Positions 1 through 8,089 of a DNA stretch of 64,000 bases are shown one piece after another. Below the pieces are notes generated by a model. The model was not told the origin of the DNA. It saw nothing but the letters and a program-made list of their open reading frames with translations, and made no database searches. Each line of letters opens with the position of its first letter. Within the stretch, counting starts at the first letter, position 1. Made by a program: the position numbers and the translations under genes. The DNA comes from Granulicella mallensis (lineage in GTDB: Bacteria; Acidobacteriota; Terriglobia; Terriglobales; Acidobacteriaceae): positions 1 through 64,000 of the forward strand of contig NZ_JACHIO010000019.1 in NCBI RefSeq assembly GCF_014203225.1, written 5' to 3'.

Positions 1-108
1 GCACGAATAGAAGTCTGTACGCAATCTGTTCGCAAAATACCCCTGGACAACTACGCCTCTCTTCATAGAAGGATGACGACGAAAAACAAACAACGGCAAC
101 GACAACTG

Positions 109-152
109 CCAAAACCAAAGCCAAAGCGCAGAGCATAGGCTCTGCGCTTTGG
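109..152 (-). terminator. Intrinsic terminator after the desaturase gene
   Basis: A 14-bp perfect stem (121-134 with 139-152) encloses a 4-nt loop. Read on the minus strand it is followed by a T-rich tract. It lies just beyond the stop of the desaturase gene, so it probably ends that transcript. Confidence 0.75.
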
Positions 153-173
153 GGTGCTTCAGGTCGAAGGGGT

Positions 174-1172
174 TTAGCTGACGCCTGCCGGCTTGGGGTT
201 GGCGGGGTCGAACTGTGCGACCTGGACCTTCTTCGCGAGTCCGAGCTTCTCCATCACCCAGATGCCGTAGTAGTTGATGTCGAACTCGTACCAGGTGAGG
301 CCGTGACGGGCGCTGACCGGGTGGGCGTGGTGGTTGTTGTGCCAGCCTTCGCCGCCGGTGAGGAGCGCGACCCACCAGTTGTTGCGGGAGTCGTCCTTGG
401 TCTCGAAGCGGCGTGCGCCCCAGAGGTGCGTTGCCGAGTTGACCAGCCAGGTTGCGTGCAGGCCCAGAGTGACGCGGAGGAAGGTTCCCCAGAGCATCAT
501 GCCGACAGCGCCGACGATGCGGTGACCGGTGGGAGCGAGAGCCGCGCCGAGAGCCAGTTGCAGGAAGCCGGCGATGGTCAGCGGGAGCCAGTGGTACTTC
601 GACAGCCAGACGTGAACGCGGTCGCGTGAGAGGTCGGGAGCGTAGCGGCCCAGCAGGGCAGTCTCCGAGTGAAGAGCGCGGCCGGAGATGATCCAACCGG
701 CGTGGGCCCACCAGGTACCGTCATGCGGGGTGTGCGGATCGCCTTCGTCGTCAGAGTTCTGATGGTGCACGCGATGCGTGGCTACCCAGAAGATCGGTCC
801 GCCTTCGAGGGCCAGGGTGCCGCAGGCGGTGAGGAAGTACTCGAGCCAGCGCGGAACACGATAGCCGCGGTGCGTGAGCAGGCGATGGTAGGCCATGCCG
901 ATGCCGACGTTGATCGCGAAGAAGTACATGATGACGCCTACAGCGAGGTTCTTCCAGGAGAAGAAGAAGAGCGCGGCGATGGCGCCGATATGGAACGCGC
1001 TCATCGCGATGGTCGTGATCCAGTTGACGCGTCCCTGCTGGTGCTCACGGCCCATGCGCAGGTCCTGCTTGATCTTTTGCGTCGTCTGCTTAACGGCTTC
1101 GAGGGGATTCGAGGCAGGCGCCGGCGCGGTTTCAATGTCGTCGATTTCGGCTTGAGTCAGGAGAGAGTTCAT
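174..1172 (-). CDS. Membrane fatty acid (acyl-CoA/acyl-lipid) desaturase
   Basis: Probable di-iron delta-9-type desaturase that introduces a double bond into membrane acyl chains. Three histidine boxes are visible: HRLLTH (about residue 96), HRVHH (133-137) and HNNHH (278-282). They are set between hydrophobic membrane spans, as in the family. The frame is open further upstream, to 1283. I chose the ATG at 1172 because an AGAGGA ribosome site sits 7 nt before it; the extra upstream residues look non-coding. The product is 332 residues, normal for the class. It is a single gene with its own terminator. The exact substrate (acyl-CoA or phospholipid acyl) cannot be told from sequence. Confidence 0.9.
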   Translation of the reverse strand: MNSLLTQAEIDDIETAPAPASNPLEAVKQTTQKIKQDLRMGREHQQGRVNWITTIAMSAFHIGAIAALFFFSWKNLAVGVIMYFFAINVGIGMAYHRLLTHRGYRVPRWLEYFLTACGTLALEGGPIFWVATHRVHHQNSDDEGDPHTPHDGTWWAHAGWIISGRALHSETALLGRYAPDLSRDRVHVWLSKYHWLPLTIAGFLQLALGAALAPTGHRIVGAVGMMLWGTFLRVTLGLHATWLVNSATHLWGARRFETKDDSRNNWWVALLTGGEGWHNNHHAHPVSARHGLTWYEFDINYYGIWVMEKLGLAKKVQVAQFDPANPKPAGVS

Positions 1173-1311
1173 CAATGCGTCCTCTGTACCCATGGATGTT
1201 GCAGGTACAACTACGACGATAGAGGAGATTCTCGAAGCCGCGTGTAAGACTTTTGTAAGGGGAGAAATCGCCTGTAATGACAAGGGTTTTCGTGTTGATA
1301 CCGAGGCTCGA

Positions 1312-1911
1312 TTAGTGGACGGAGAGCGTGCCGTCGAGGTCGACTGCGAGCGCGTCTCCGTCGACCTGCATCGAGTGAATCTTCAGGTTGTCGAGTTTGA
1401 GATCGTAGCCTGTGGTCTGCGCGGAGTTGCTGAGCAGTTGTCGCATCAGGTCGGCGGCGTTGACCTTCATCTGCTGGGGGAGCTGGCGGCTGAGGAAGGG
1501 AACGAGGAGGAAGTTAAGTTCCTTCGAATCGCTCAGGCGTTCGATGCGCGCATCGCGAAAGCCGATGATCTCGCCCTGCGCGTCGGGGATGATGGAGACG
1601 TCCGCGTCGGTGTTGAGACCGATGCCGATACACGCGCCGCGTAGGCCTGTCCCTAGCTTGGAGTGAGTCTTGACGTGGACGACGACGCGGTCGTTTACGA
1701 AGCTGACCTTGGGGGCTTCGGCGTAGACGTAGCACGCTGAGCCTGCTTTGCCGCGAATGTAGTAGCGTCCGCCTTCGCCGGTGAAGAGCTGCCGGGTGAG
1801 GGTTTGCTCTAGTGCCTTCGACGAGATCCTGAGCTCGATCGCGTGTGCCTGGGTGGCGATGAAGGCGGCAGAGGCGAGCGCCAAGAGGATTCGGAGCGGA
1901 GCGAGCTTCAT
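1312..1911 (-). CDS. Exported protein of unknown function
   Basis: A 199-residue protein with a clear Sec signal peptide (MKLAPLRILLALASAAFIATQAHA, shown here only by its Ala-rich h-region; cleavage after AHA near residue 24). The mature part alternates short beta-strand-like stretches with a helical segment around residues 130-160. It has two cysteines (near 58 and 93) that could form a disulfide. I do not recognise a named family; the pattern resembles periplasmic lipid-binding folds, which is only a guess. No strong Shine-Dalgarno sequence precedes the ATG. It lies 140 bp upstream of the desaturase on the same strand and could be cotranscribed with it. Confidence 0.65.
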   Translation of the reverse strand: MKLAPLRILLALASAAFIATQAHAIELRISSKALEQTLTRQLFTGEGGRYYIRGKAGSACYVYAEAPKVSFVNDRVVVHVKTHSKLGTGLRGACIGIGLNTDADVSIIPDAQGEIIGFRDARIERLSDSKELNFLLVPFLSRQLPQQMKVNAADLMRQLLSNSAQTTGYDLKLDNLKIHSMQVDGDALAVDLDGTLSVH

Positions 1912-1969
1912 GTTTTGAGGATAAGCGAAGAGGTGCTTTGTTGAAGCGCGGTTTTGGTGGCGGGTTTAG

Positions 1970-2043
1970 CATTCCCGCAGTGGCTAAAGCCGCAAAAAGG
2001 GGAGTGCGTGGCGGCGGGGCTGAAGCCCCGCCCTTTCAAGGCA
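1970..2043. repeat. REP-like palindrome pair (family A)
   Basis: A short TGGCTAAAGCC-type hairpin is followed about 20 bp later by a GGCGGGGCTGAAGCCCCGCC palindrome and a CCTTTCAA tail. The same composite recurs near 10.5, 27.5, 27.9, 38.3, 38.8, 43.2 and 46.5 kb. A second short repeat (GGAATGACAACCAGAAAGGC) follows at 2096-2115. Confidence 0.8.
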
Positions 2044-2139
2044 AAAGCGATGCCTCAATGAAATGTGGTGGTGGTGCCGGGAAGCAGATTCCCTGCGGGA
2101 ATGACAACCAGAAAGGCAAAAGCCCACAGCTTAGTCGTA

Positions 2140-2505
2140 CTAGTTCGGCTGTTGCGGTCCGAGCCCGAGCTTGATCAGTGCGCGAGAGTCGGGGGTGATC
2201 TTGGTCTGCCAGCCGTTATCGCCTTGCAGCTTCTGCATGGCGGCTACGCTCTGGGAGTCCCAGGAGCCGGTGGGTTCACCAGACATGTAACCGGACTTGA
2301 TGAGGGCCGACTGAATCTCGGTGGCGCGTTCCGGGGCCATGCCGGGTGCCGATTCGTGGTGGGCTGACCGCGTGCTGTGCGAGTAGCGAGCGTTTCGCAG
2401 CGTTGCATGCGTGGTCGAGCTGTGTCTCGGGCGCGTGGTGCCGAAGCAGGGAACTGCGATCAGCAGAAGGCCAGCCGAGACGAGATTGTTGAAGTTTATG
2501 CGCAT
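2140..2505 (-). CDS. Small exported protein with peptidoglycan-binding-like domain
   Basis: About 121 residues. A signal peptide (NLVSAGLLLIAVPCFG) is followed by a Thr/His/Ser-rich linker and a C-terminal region (from about residue 55) that reads IQSALIKSGYMSG and SWDSQSVAAMQKLQ. This matches the three-helix PG_binding_1 pattern in which the module recognises cell-wall peptide or glycan. The ATG at 2505 is preferred over the one at 2514: an AAGGGG box abuts the latter but lies 9 nt before the former. No catalytic domain is attached, so it may be a stand-alone wall-binding or regulatory protein. Its neighbours do not define a pathway. Confidence 0.65.
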   Translation of the reverse strand: MRINFNNLVSAGLLLIAVPCFGTTRPRHSSTTHATLRNARYSHSTRSAHHESAPGMAPERATEIQSALIKSGYMSGEPTGSWDSQSVAAMQKLQGDNGWQTKITPDSRALIKLGLGPQQPN

Positions 2506-2640
2506 CCAGTTCATCCCCTTGAATCGGGAGGTGCGTCGAGCGCTAAACGCCCGGCATGAGGTTCAGGGTAGCGTATTCATGCTCCAGCAATCAAGGGGTG
2601 TGGAGTGACGATCGAGATACCGTTTTGGGCAATTGAGGCA

Positions 2641-2675
2641 AAAAAGAAGGGCGCAGGAGTGATGCCTGCGCCCTA
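2641..2675 (-). terminator. Intrinsic terminator of the htrA-like gene
   Basis: A nine-base perfect stem (2650-2658 with 2666-2674) with a 7-nt loop is followed on the minus strand by a run of T (AAAAAA at 2641-2646 on plus). It lies 20 bp past the protease stop codon. Confidence 0.8.
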
Positions 2676-2695
2676 TCTCGTTTCGTGCTCACTGT

Positions 2696-4372
2696 TTACG
2701 GAAGAGTCCCACCGACGTAGGTGTTGCCGCCGCCCTGGATCTGGGTGTTCCGAATAACAAATACTACGTCGGAACCGGTCTTCAGGCTGGAGACGATAGC
2801 GCGATAGCTCGCTTCGTCGGTGACGGGTTGACGGTTGATCTCGGTGATCACGGAGCCCTGCGGCAGGCCGATCTCATCCGCAAAGGAGCCGGGACGAACC
2901 GAGGTGACGATGACGCCGCCCTTGATACCGAGCTTGGTGATCGCTGCCTGTGGGGCGGGCTGGACTGTAATGCCGAGCTTGTTCTGACCAATGTCGGATT
3001 CGTCCGGTGTGTTCGAGTCATCCTGGCTTCCGCCGAGATCGGCGAAGGTCTTGGCGCGGTCGGTGATGCCCACACTGATGGTTTGCGGTTTGCCGTTGCG
3101 GATGTAGCCGAGCTTCACGGTCTCGCCGGGGTGCTTGACCGAGATGATGGAGACCAGTTCGTCACCATCCTTGATCGGCTTGCCGTCGATGGTGACGATG
3201 GCATCCTGGGGCTGCAGGCCAGCTTTGGCTGCCGGGCCATTGGGGGTAACAGCTCCGACGATGACGCCGCCGCTGGCGAAGCCGTATACGCGGCTCACGG
3301 CCGAAGACTGCGCTGCCTGGAACGTGATGCCGATGGAGCCACGCGTGACCTTGTGGTCAGGCCCGATGAGCATGTTGTAGACACTGGCCAGCGTGTTCGA
3401 CGGCATTGCGAATCCGACGCCCTCCGAACCGGCCGACTGGGTGTAGATGGCGGTGTTCATGCCGATGACCTCACCCGCCATATCGACGAGCGGACCGCCG
3501 GAGTTGCCGGGGTTGATCGCAGCATCGGTCTGGATGAAGCGCTGGAACTGGTTGGTGGCCACACCGCCGGGGCCAGGGCCCTCTTCGATGCTGCGGTTCT
3601 TGGCCGAGACAATGCCCGCCGAGACGGTCTGCGAGAGACCGAACGGGCTGCCGATGGCCAGCACCCAGTCGCCTACCTGGGCTCCCTCGGAGTTGCCGAG
3701 CTTGATGGTCGGCAACGGAGTCTTCGAGTCGATCTTGATGACGGCGATGTCGGTTTCCTTATCGACGCCGATCACGGTTGCCGGACGGCCCGGGTCGCCG
3801 GGGGTGGCTTCGGGGTCGGTGGAGAGCCTTACGTAGATGTGGTCGGCCTTGTCGACGACGTGATTGTTGGTGATGATGTAACCGCGCGGGTCGACGATGA
3901 AACCGGAACCGAGAGCGCGGCGGGGACCTGCATCCGGGGACTCGCCTCCGTTACCACCGAAGAAGTGGTTGAAGAAGTCCTGCATGTTGCCCTGATCGCC
4001 TTGGTCGCCCTGATCCCCGTTGTCATCGCCATCCGGCGCCTGGGGTACGGGACCGCGCTGCAGACCGCGGCGGTTGTTGCGCTTGACCGACTGTTTGGGG
4101 AGCGATTCCGTGTTGATGTTCACGACGGCCGGACCCACCTGCTTCACGATGGCGGAGAAGCCATTGGAGAGAGTAGCGGGTGAAGGGATGACCAGGGGGC
4201 GTGCGTCGCTGGAGTCTATGCGCTGCTGCTCTTTGCCGCTAACGCTGCTGGTCAGCACCGAGCCCGCGAGAATGCCGACAGACAGTGCAGCCAGGATGGT
4301 GAAGGTGGCGGTCAAGCGGCCACTGCGGAGATTTGCCCACAGGCCGCGCCCAATATTCTTCGATGATTCCAT
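2696..4372 (-). CDS. HtrA/DegP-family periplasmic serine protease with two PDZ domains
   Basis: Envelope quality-control protease and chaperone. One N-terminal membrane segment (about residues 21-43) anchors it or acts as a signal. The trypsin-like domain carries the full triad: H171 in NNHVVD, D208 in KETDIA and S291 in NPGNSGGP. Two PDZ domains follow (about 345-435 and 465-550) for substrate and allosteric-peptide binding. An acidic GDQ-repeat linker lies at about 110-130. The length of 558 is slightly long for DegP/DegQ because of this linker. The start is supported by GAGGAA 8 nt upstream. The gene stands alone with its own terminator. Assignment to degP rather than degQ or degS is not possible from sequence alone. 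Confidence 0.95.
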   Translation of the reverse strand: MESSKNIGRGLWANLRSGRLTATFTILAALSVGILAGSVLTSSVSGKEQQRIDSSDARPLVIPSPATLSNGFSAIVKQVGPAVVNINTESLPKQSVKRNNRRGLQRGPVPQAPDGDDNGDQGDQGDQGNMQDFFNHFFGGNGGESPDAGPRRALGSGFIVDPRGYIITNNHVVDKADHIYVRLSTDPEATPGDPGRPATVIGVDKETDIAVIKIDSKTPLPTIKLGNSEGAQVGDWVLAIGSPFGLSQTVSAGIVSAKNRSIEEGPGPGGVATNQFQRFIQTDAAINPGNSGGPLVDMAGEVIGMNTAIYTQSAGSEGVGFAMPSNTLASVYNMLIGPDHKVTRGSIGITFQAAQSSAVSRVYGFASGGVIVGAVTPNGPAAKAGLQPQDAIVTIDGKPIKDGDELVSIISVKHPGETVKLGYIRNGKPQTISVGITDRAKTFADLGGSQDDSNTPDESDIGQNKLGITVQPAPQAAITKLGIKGGVIVTSVRPGSFADEIGLPQGSVITEINRQPVTDEASYRAIVSSLKTGSDVVFVIRNTQIQGGGNTYVGGTLP

Positions 4373-4539
4373 CTGTTTATTTCCTCGTTCTCATTTGAGA
4401 TCGAACCGCGAGTCTTACAGACCCGGCCGATGACCTCCGTGGAGAGGCTTTCAGTTCGCCGCTGTTATAGACGTGCCTACCCTTGAAAAGTCGTCCTGAT
4501 GCTGCAAAGCCGGGGCGACCTTACACGGAGCGGCTTCCC

Positions 4540-5475
4540 TTAGGATACTCGGCTTTGACGAAGAGTTGGCCCAAACTCTGCGGCCAAAATCCCCGCGAGG
4601 ATCAGTGCGGCTCCGCAGAGCGCTCGTGCGCCGAGGTGTTCGTGCAGGAAAATCAGCGATGTCAGCCAGGCGAAGACAGGCTCCAGGGTGAAGATCAGGG
4701 CGGTGTGCGAGGCGGGGAGGTGCTGCTGCGCCCAGCTCTGGATGGTGAAGGCCGCTGCTGTGGCGAGGATCGCCGTAACGGCCAGGGCGAGGATCGCGCG
4801 TGAGGTCAGGTGGAACGCCGGATGGCCTCCGAGGGGGAGTGTGATCAGCAGGACGAAGGCGGCGAAACCGATCTGCAGCGTTCCGAGACGGCGGGCGGAG
4901 ACGTTCGTGGCGGCGTGGGACAGCGTGAGCAGATGCGCTGCGAATGCCACGGCGCAGGCCAGGGTAAGCCACTCTCCCAGGCCGAGCCCGGCGAGCAGCG
5001 CGGTGCCTGAACCGGGCGGTGTGGTGAGCAGGACGAGACCGGCAAAGGCCGCGAAGGCTCCGATGAAGGTGTAGAGGCCGGGCTTTACTGCGCCTGCGAC
5101 CCGCACGTGCGGGATCATGCCCAACAGCGGAACGAAGACCACGACGAGGCCGGTGATGAAGGCGGACTTCGAGGCCGAGGTGCGTGCGAGGCCGGCGGTT
5201 TGAAACTGATATCCCAGGCCGAGGAAGAGTCCGGCGACGGCTCCGAAGCGGAGATCACTTCGGCTCAGGCCGCGCAGGCTGCGTCCGTTCAGCGCGGCCA
5301 GGATGAGGAAGGCGAGCGTCATGCGCAGCAGGTTGAAGAGCAGCGGGGAGATGTCGAGCAGAGCTGATTTGACGAGAGGGAAGGTCGCGCCCCAGACGAG
5401 CGTTACGGCGATGAGCAGGAGGTGGGCCGTGAGGGCGTGCGAGTTGTTTTTGTTCTTGCTTTTCTGGTTTGTCAT
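4540..5475 (-). CDS. DMT/EamA-family membrane transporter
   Basis: About 311 residues with roughly ten hydrophobic segments in two homologous halves. The EamA signature LLIAVTLVWGATFPLVKSAL is at the N-terminus and a matching HTALIFTLEPVFAWLTS segment is in the second half. Family members are inner-membrane drug/metabolite exporters; the substrate is unknown. The frame is open to 5529, but that extra part translates the dispersed repeat at 5475-5505. The real start is therefore taken as the ATG at 5475 or a nearby codon. The last codons run into a low-complexity tail. No partner genes are adjacent. Confidence 0.85.
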   Translation of the reverse strand: MTNQKSKNKNNSHALTAHLLLIAVTLVWGATFPLVKSALLDISPLLFNLLRMTLAFLILAALNGRSLRGLSRSDLRFGAVAGLFLGLGYQFQTAGLARTSASKSAFITGLVVVFVPLLGMIPHVRVAGAVKPGLYTFIGAFAAFAGLVLLTTPPGSGTALLAGLGLGEWLTLACAVAFAAHLLTLSHAATNVSARRLGTLQIGFAAFVLLITLPLGGHPAFHLTSRAILALAVTAILATAAAFTIQSWAQQHLPASHTALIFTLEPVFAWLTSLIFLHEHLGARALCGAALILAGILAAEFGPTLRQSRVS

Positions 5476-5640
5476 TCCGAGCGTAGCGAGCGAACCTGCT
5501 TTCTCCCGTTCCTTGGTCGTATTACCCAAAAGATGTAATTCAGCAATCAGACCGGCTTCTGTAGCCGCATAACGTTTGTGGTGATACAGGCGAAGAGCGG
5601 GAGGAAGCAGGTTCGCTCGCTACGCTCGGAATGACAAGCC
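5450..5640. repeat. Inverted copies of a dispersed repeat (family B)
   Basis: A copy reading CATTCCGAGCGTAGCGAGCG begins at 5475, and its reverse complement occupies about 5608-5634. Both are bordered by the AAAGCAAGAACAAAA / CCAGAAAAGAAAAG purine-rich tract. Related copies lie at 19.98 and 20.37 kb. Together the copies can fold into a hairpin covering the start region of the transporter gene. Confidence 0.75.
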
Positions 5641-5674
5641 AGAAAAGAAAAGACAAAGGCTAGGGCTTTTGGGT

Positions 5675-6886
5675 TTAGATGGATTCAGAGGCTACGAGCG
5701 TGCTGGCATCGAGCAATAGCAGCAGCACGCGGCGCAGGGCGAGGTCGCGGCCTGTCGGGTCGTACCACTCGTCGAGGGTGTGGATGCCGCCGCCGGTGCC
5801 GCCGGCCCCGATGGCCAGCGCGGGGATGCCGAGCGATAACGGCAGGTTGGCGTCGGTCGAGCCGATGCGGGATTCGGTCGGCAGGCGCAGATGGCGGTCG
5901 ACCGCGCGCAGGCTGCGCGATAGCGGGGCGTTCTCGGGCAGCTCGCCGGCGGCGCGGTTGCCGATGCGCTCCACGTGGAGGTGGAGTTGATCGGAGCCCT
6001 CGGACTTGAGGGTGGCCTCCAGGGTTTTGAGGACTGCCATCTCTGTGTGATCGAGCTGCAGTGCGGAGATCGAGCGCAGGTCGAGGTCGGCGGTGGCGGA
6101 GGGTGGGATCGAGTTGACCGAGGTGCCTCCGCTGATGGTGCCGCAGTTGATGGTGGTGCGCGGCTGGCGCGGCAGCGGAAGACGCGCGATGGCGAGCAGG
6201 GCAGCGCTGAGGGTGAGGATCGGATTGGGCCGGCCGGCGTCGGCCCAGGAGTGGCCGCCGGGGCCGGTGATGGTCACGCGAAGACGGCGGCTGCCCAGGG
6301 CGCGGTCTACGACCGTTCCATTGCCTCCGCCTTCGAGCGCGATAGCTGTGCGAATGCGCTTTGCATAGGGCGATGGGCCGAAGAGGTAGCGCATGCCGCG
6401 CAGGTCGCCCTCGCCCTCTTCGCCGACGTTGGCCGCGAAGAGGAGGGTGCAGGCGGGTTTGATCTGTGCCGACTGGATGGCCGCAATCAGGCCCAGAAGA
6501 GCGGTCAGTCCGGCTCCGTTGTCGCAGGAGCCGGGGCCGAGAATGCGTGACTCGTCTTCGTGCGGTGTGCAGTCCGTTCCGGCGGGAAAGACGGTGTCGA
6601 GATGGGCGGAGAGCAGGACGACGGGGCCGCCGGGCGCGCCGTTGTGCAACTCGGCGAGGACGTTGCCTTCGTTGTCGATATGCGTGCCGGAGAGGCCGAG
6701 CGTTGTGAACTGATGGCTGTACCACTCGGCGCGTTTGGCCTCGCCAAAGGGTGGGGCGGGGATGGCCATGGACTCCATCTGCCAGCGCCGCAGTTGCGGC
6801 TCATGGAGGTGCAGCCACGCAAAGGCGGCGTGTACGGCGCGGTTGCTCGCCAGGCTGGCGATGCGGAGATTGTCAGCCGCACTCAT
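5675..6886 (-). CDS. M20-family metallopeptidase
   Basis: A 403-residue cytoplasmic zinc peptidase of the M20 (peptidase T / CPG2 / ArgE-like) family. It shows the first metal motif SAHLDTVF, the bridging aspartate region CDNGAGLTALLGL and the acidic catalytic pair in NVGEEGEGD. A central dimerisation insert begins near GPGGHSWAD. The metal-ligand set looks intact. The start is supported by AAGGAA 6 nt upstream. These enzymes cleave short peptides or N-acyl amino acids, but the substrate here is unknown. It lies 150 bp downstream of truA on the same strand with no sign of functional coupling. Confidence 0.9.
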   Translation of the reverse strand: MSAADNLRIASLASNRAVHAAFAWLHLHEPQLRRWQMESMAIPAPPFGEAKRAEWYSHQFTTLGLSGTHIDNEGNVLAELHNGAPGGPVVLLSAHLDTVFPAGTDCTPHEDESRILGPGSCDNGAGLTALLGLIAAIQSAQIKPACTLLFAANVGEEGEGDLRGMRYLFGPSPYAKRIRTAIALEGGGNGTVVDRALGSRRLRVTITGPGGHSWADAGRPNPILTLSAALLAIARLPLPRQPRTTINCGTISGGTSVNSIPPSATADLDLRSISALQLDHTEMAVLKTLEATLKSEGSDQLHLHVERIGNRAAGELPENAPLSRSLRAVDRHLRLPTESRIGSTDANLPLSLGIPALAIGAGGTGGGIHTLDEWYDPTGRDLALRRVLLLLLDASTLVASESI

Positions 6887-6969
6887 GAGGGTTCCTTTAT
6901 TCGTAATGGGGTGCAGCTCAATTCTTCGCGCTCTCCATCCATTCAGGATTGGGCAGGAACCGCTCGATC

Positions 6970-6989
6970 GGCACAGTTGAAACCGTGCC
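6970..6989. repeat. Palindromic repeat (family C), intact copy
   Basis: GGCACAGTTGAAACCGTGCC is a near-perfect 20-bp palindrome followed by CTTCC. The same palindrome, split by an insertion sequence, is found at 13136-13149 plus 14475-14488, also followed by CTTCC. This copy shows what the uninterrupted site looks like. Confidence 0.8.
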
Positions 6990-7036
6990 CTTCCATTCTT
7001 GCCACTGCGGACCTTGTGCTGCTTCTTGCTGGTGCA

Positions 7037-7867
7037 TCAATAGCTTTGCGTTATACCGGAATCATATTCGACGGAGTGAAGAAAAAGTCCACATGCGGGC
7101 GCCGTGGGACCGGCGTCGGTTCGGTCTCGGGCTGCAAGGATACGGGGGATCTCGTCCACGGCGAGGCTGCCGCGGCCAACATCGGCGAGGGTTCCCACGA
7201 TGTTGCGCACCATGTGGTGCAGGAATCCGCTGCCGGTGACGCGGTAGACGAGCAGGCCGTGCTCGTGGGCCCATCCGGCCTGCAGGAGGGTCTTTACCGG
7301 ATTCGGTCCCTGGGCTTTCCCGTTGGTGTCATCACTCTCTTCTTCGCGCAGTCCGCGCTCGGGATCGGAGGCGGCGAAGGAGGTGAAGTCGTGCGTGCCG
7401 CAGAGATATTTCGAGGCCTCCTGCATCGGTTCGATCGCCAGTTGCCAGCGGCAGTCCCAGGCGTAGGGTGCGAGGAACGGGGAGCAGATGCGTTCGCTGG
7501 GGGACGCCGCTGTCCGGCGTTCGAAGATGCGGTACTCGTAGGTCTTGCGCCGGGCGCTGTGCCGGGCATGAAAGCTCTCGTCTACCAGCTCGGCGGCCAG
7601 GATGCGGATACTCGGCGGTAGAGCGCGGTTCAGGGCGCGCTGCAGGTTCGCTGGGGGAATCGAAGTTTCGAGGGCGAACGAGGTTACCTGGGCCAGGGCG
7701 TGGACGCCGGAGTCGGTGCGGCCGGAGCCCTGCGGCAGGATGCTCTCCCCGGTGACGTATTTGAGCGCCAGGGCCAGCGCACCCTGGACGGTTGGCAGCT
7801 CCGGCTGTACCTGCCAGCCGTGAAAGAGCGTGCCGTCATAGCTGAGTGTGAGTTTCCAGTGGTTCAT
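7037..7867 (-). CDS. truA: tRNA pseudouridine(38-40) synthase
   Basis: Converts uridines 38-40 of the tRNA anticodon stem to pseudouridine. The catalytic aspartate lies in the family motif GSGRTDSGVHALAQV. N-terminal YDGTLFHGWQVQP and C-terminal FLHHMVRNIVGTL are also typical of TruA. About 276 residues, the usual size. I start at the ATG at 7867 (MNHWKLTLSYDG), which has an AGGAC box upstream, rather than at 7891. Just downstream of the gene on its 3' side lies the M20 peptidase, and the TolC-family gene is divergent. Confidence 0.95.
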   Translation of the reverse strand: MNHWKLTLSYDGTLFHGWQVQPELPTVQGALALALKYVTGESILPQGSGRTDSGVHALAQVTSFALETSIPPANLQRALNRALPPSIRILAAELVDESFHARHSARRKTYEYRIFERRTAASPSERICSPFLAPYAWDCRWQLAIEPMQEASKYLCGTHDFTSFAASDPERGLREEESDDTNGKAQGPNPVKTLLQAGWAHEHGLLVYRVTGSGFLHHMVRNIVGTLADVGRGSLAVDEIPRILAARDRTDAGPTAPACGLFLHSVEYDSGITQSY

Positions 7868-8089
7868 GTCGTCCTGACCGAAAGCTATCATTCCTGTAAA
7901 TAAGTGTGTCCCTTGTTGGTTCCAAGCATCTTAGAAGGGCTCATTCAACTTAGCTCCGATATACTGAAGCGGCAATCCATTACAGACCTTGTGGGGCTGG
8001 AACCAGGCGGTTCCCGCTACCGTATCTACATCTACGGCATCGTCTGGGTCATTGAGTCACTAGAGAACCAAGTGTTGGAGAATCGGACC

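Noticed and set aside
1970-2160. Possible CRISPR-like repeats in the REP regions
   Set aside because: The units are palindromic, unevenly spaced and few at each site, with no spacers of constant length and no cas genes.
2828-4183. 451-codon open frame on the plus strand over the HtrA gene
   Set aside because: Shadow of the protease gene, Arg/Asp/Gly-rich and without motifs.
5476-5529. N-terminal extension of the DMT transporter
   Set aside because: The residues encode the dispersed family B repeat (SLATLGMTN-type translation), not a conserved protein part.
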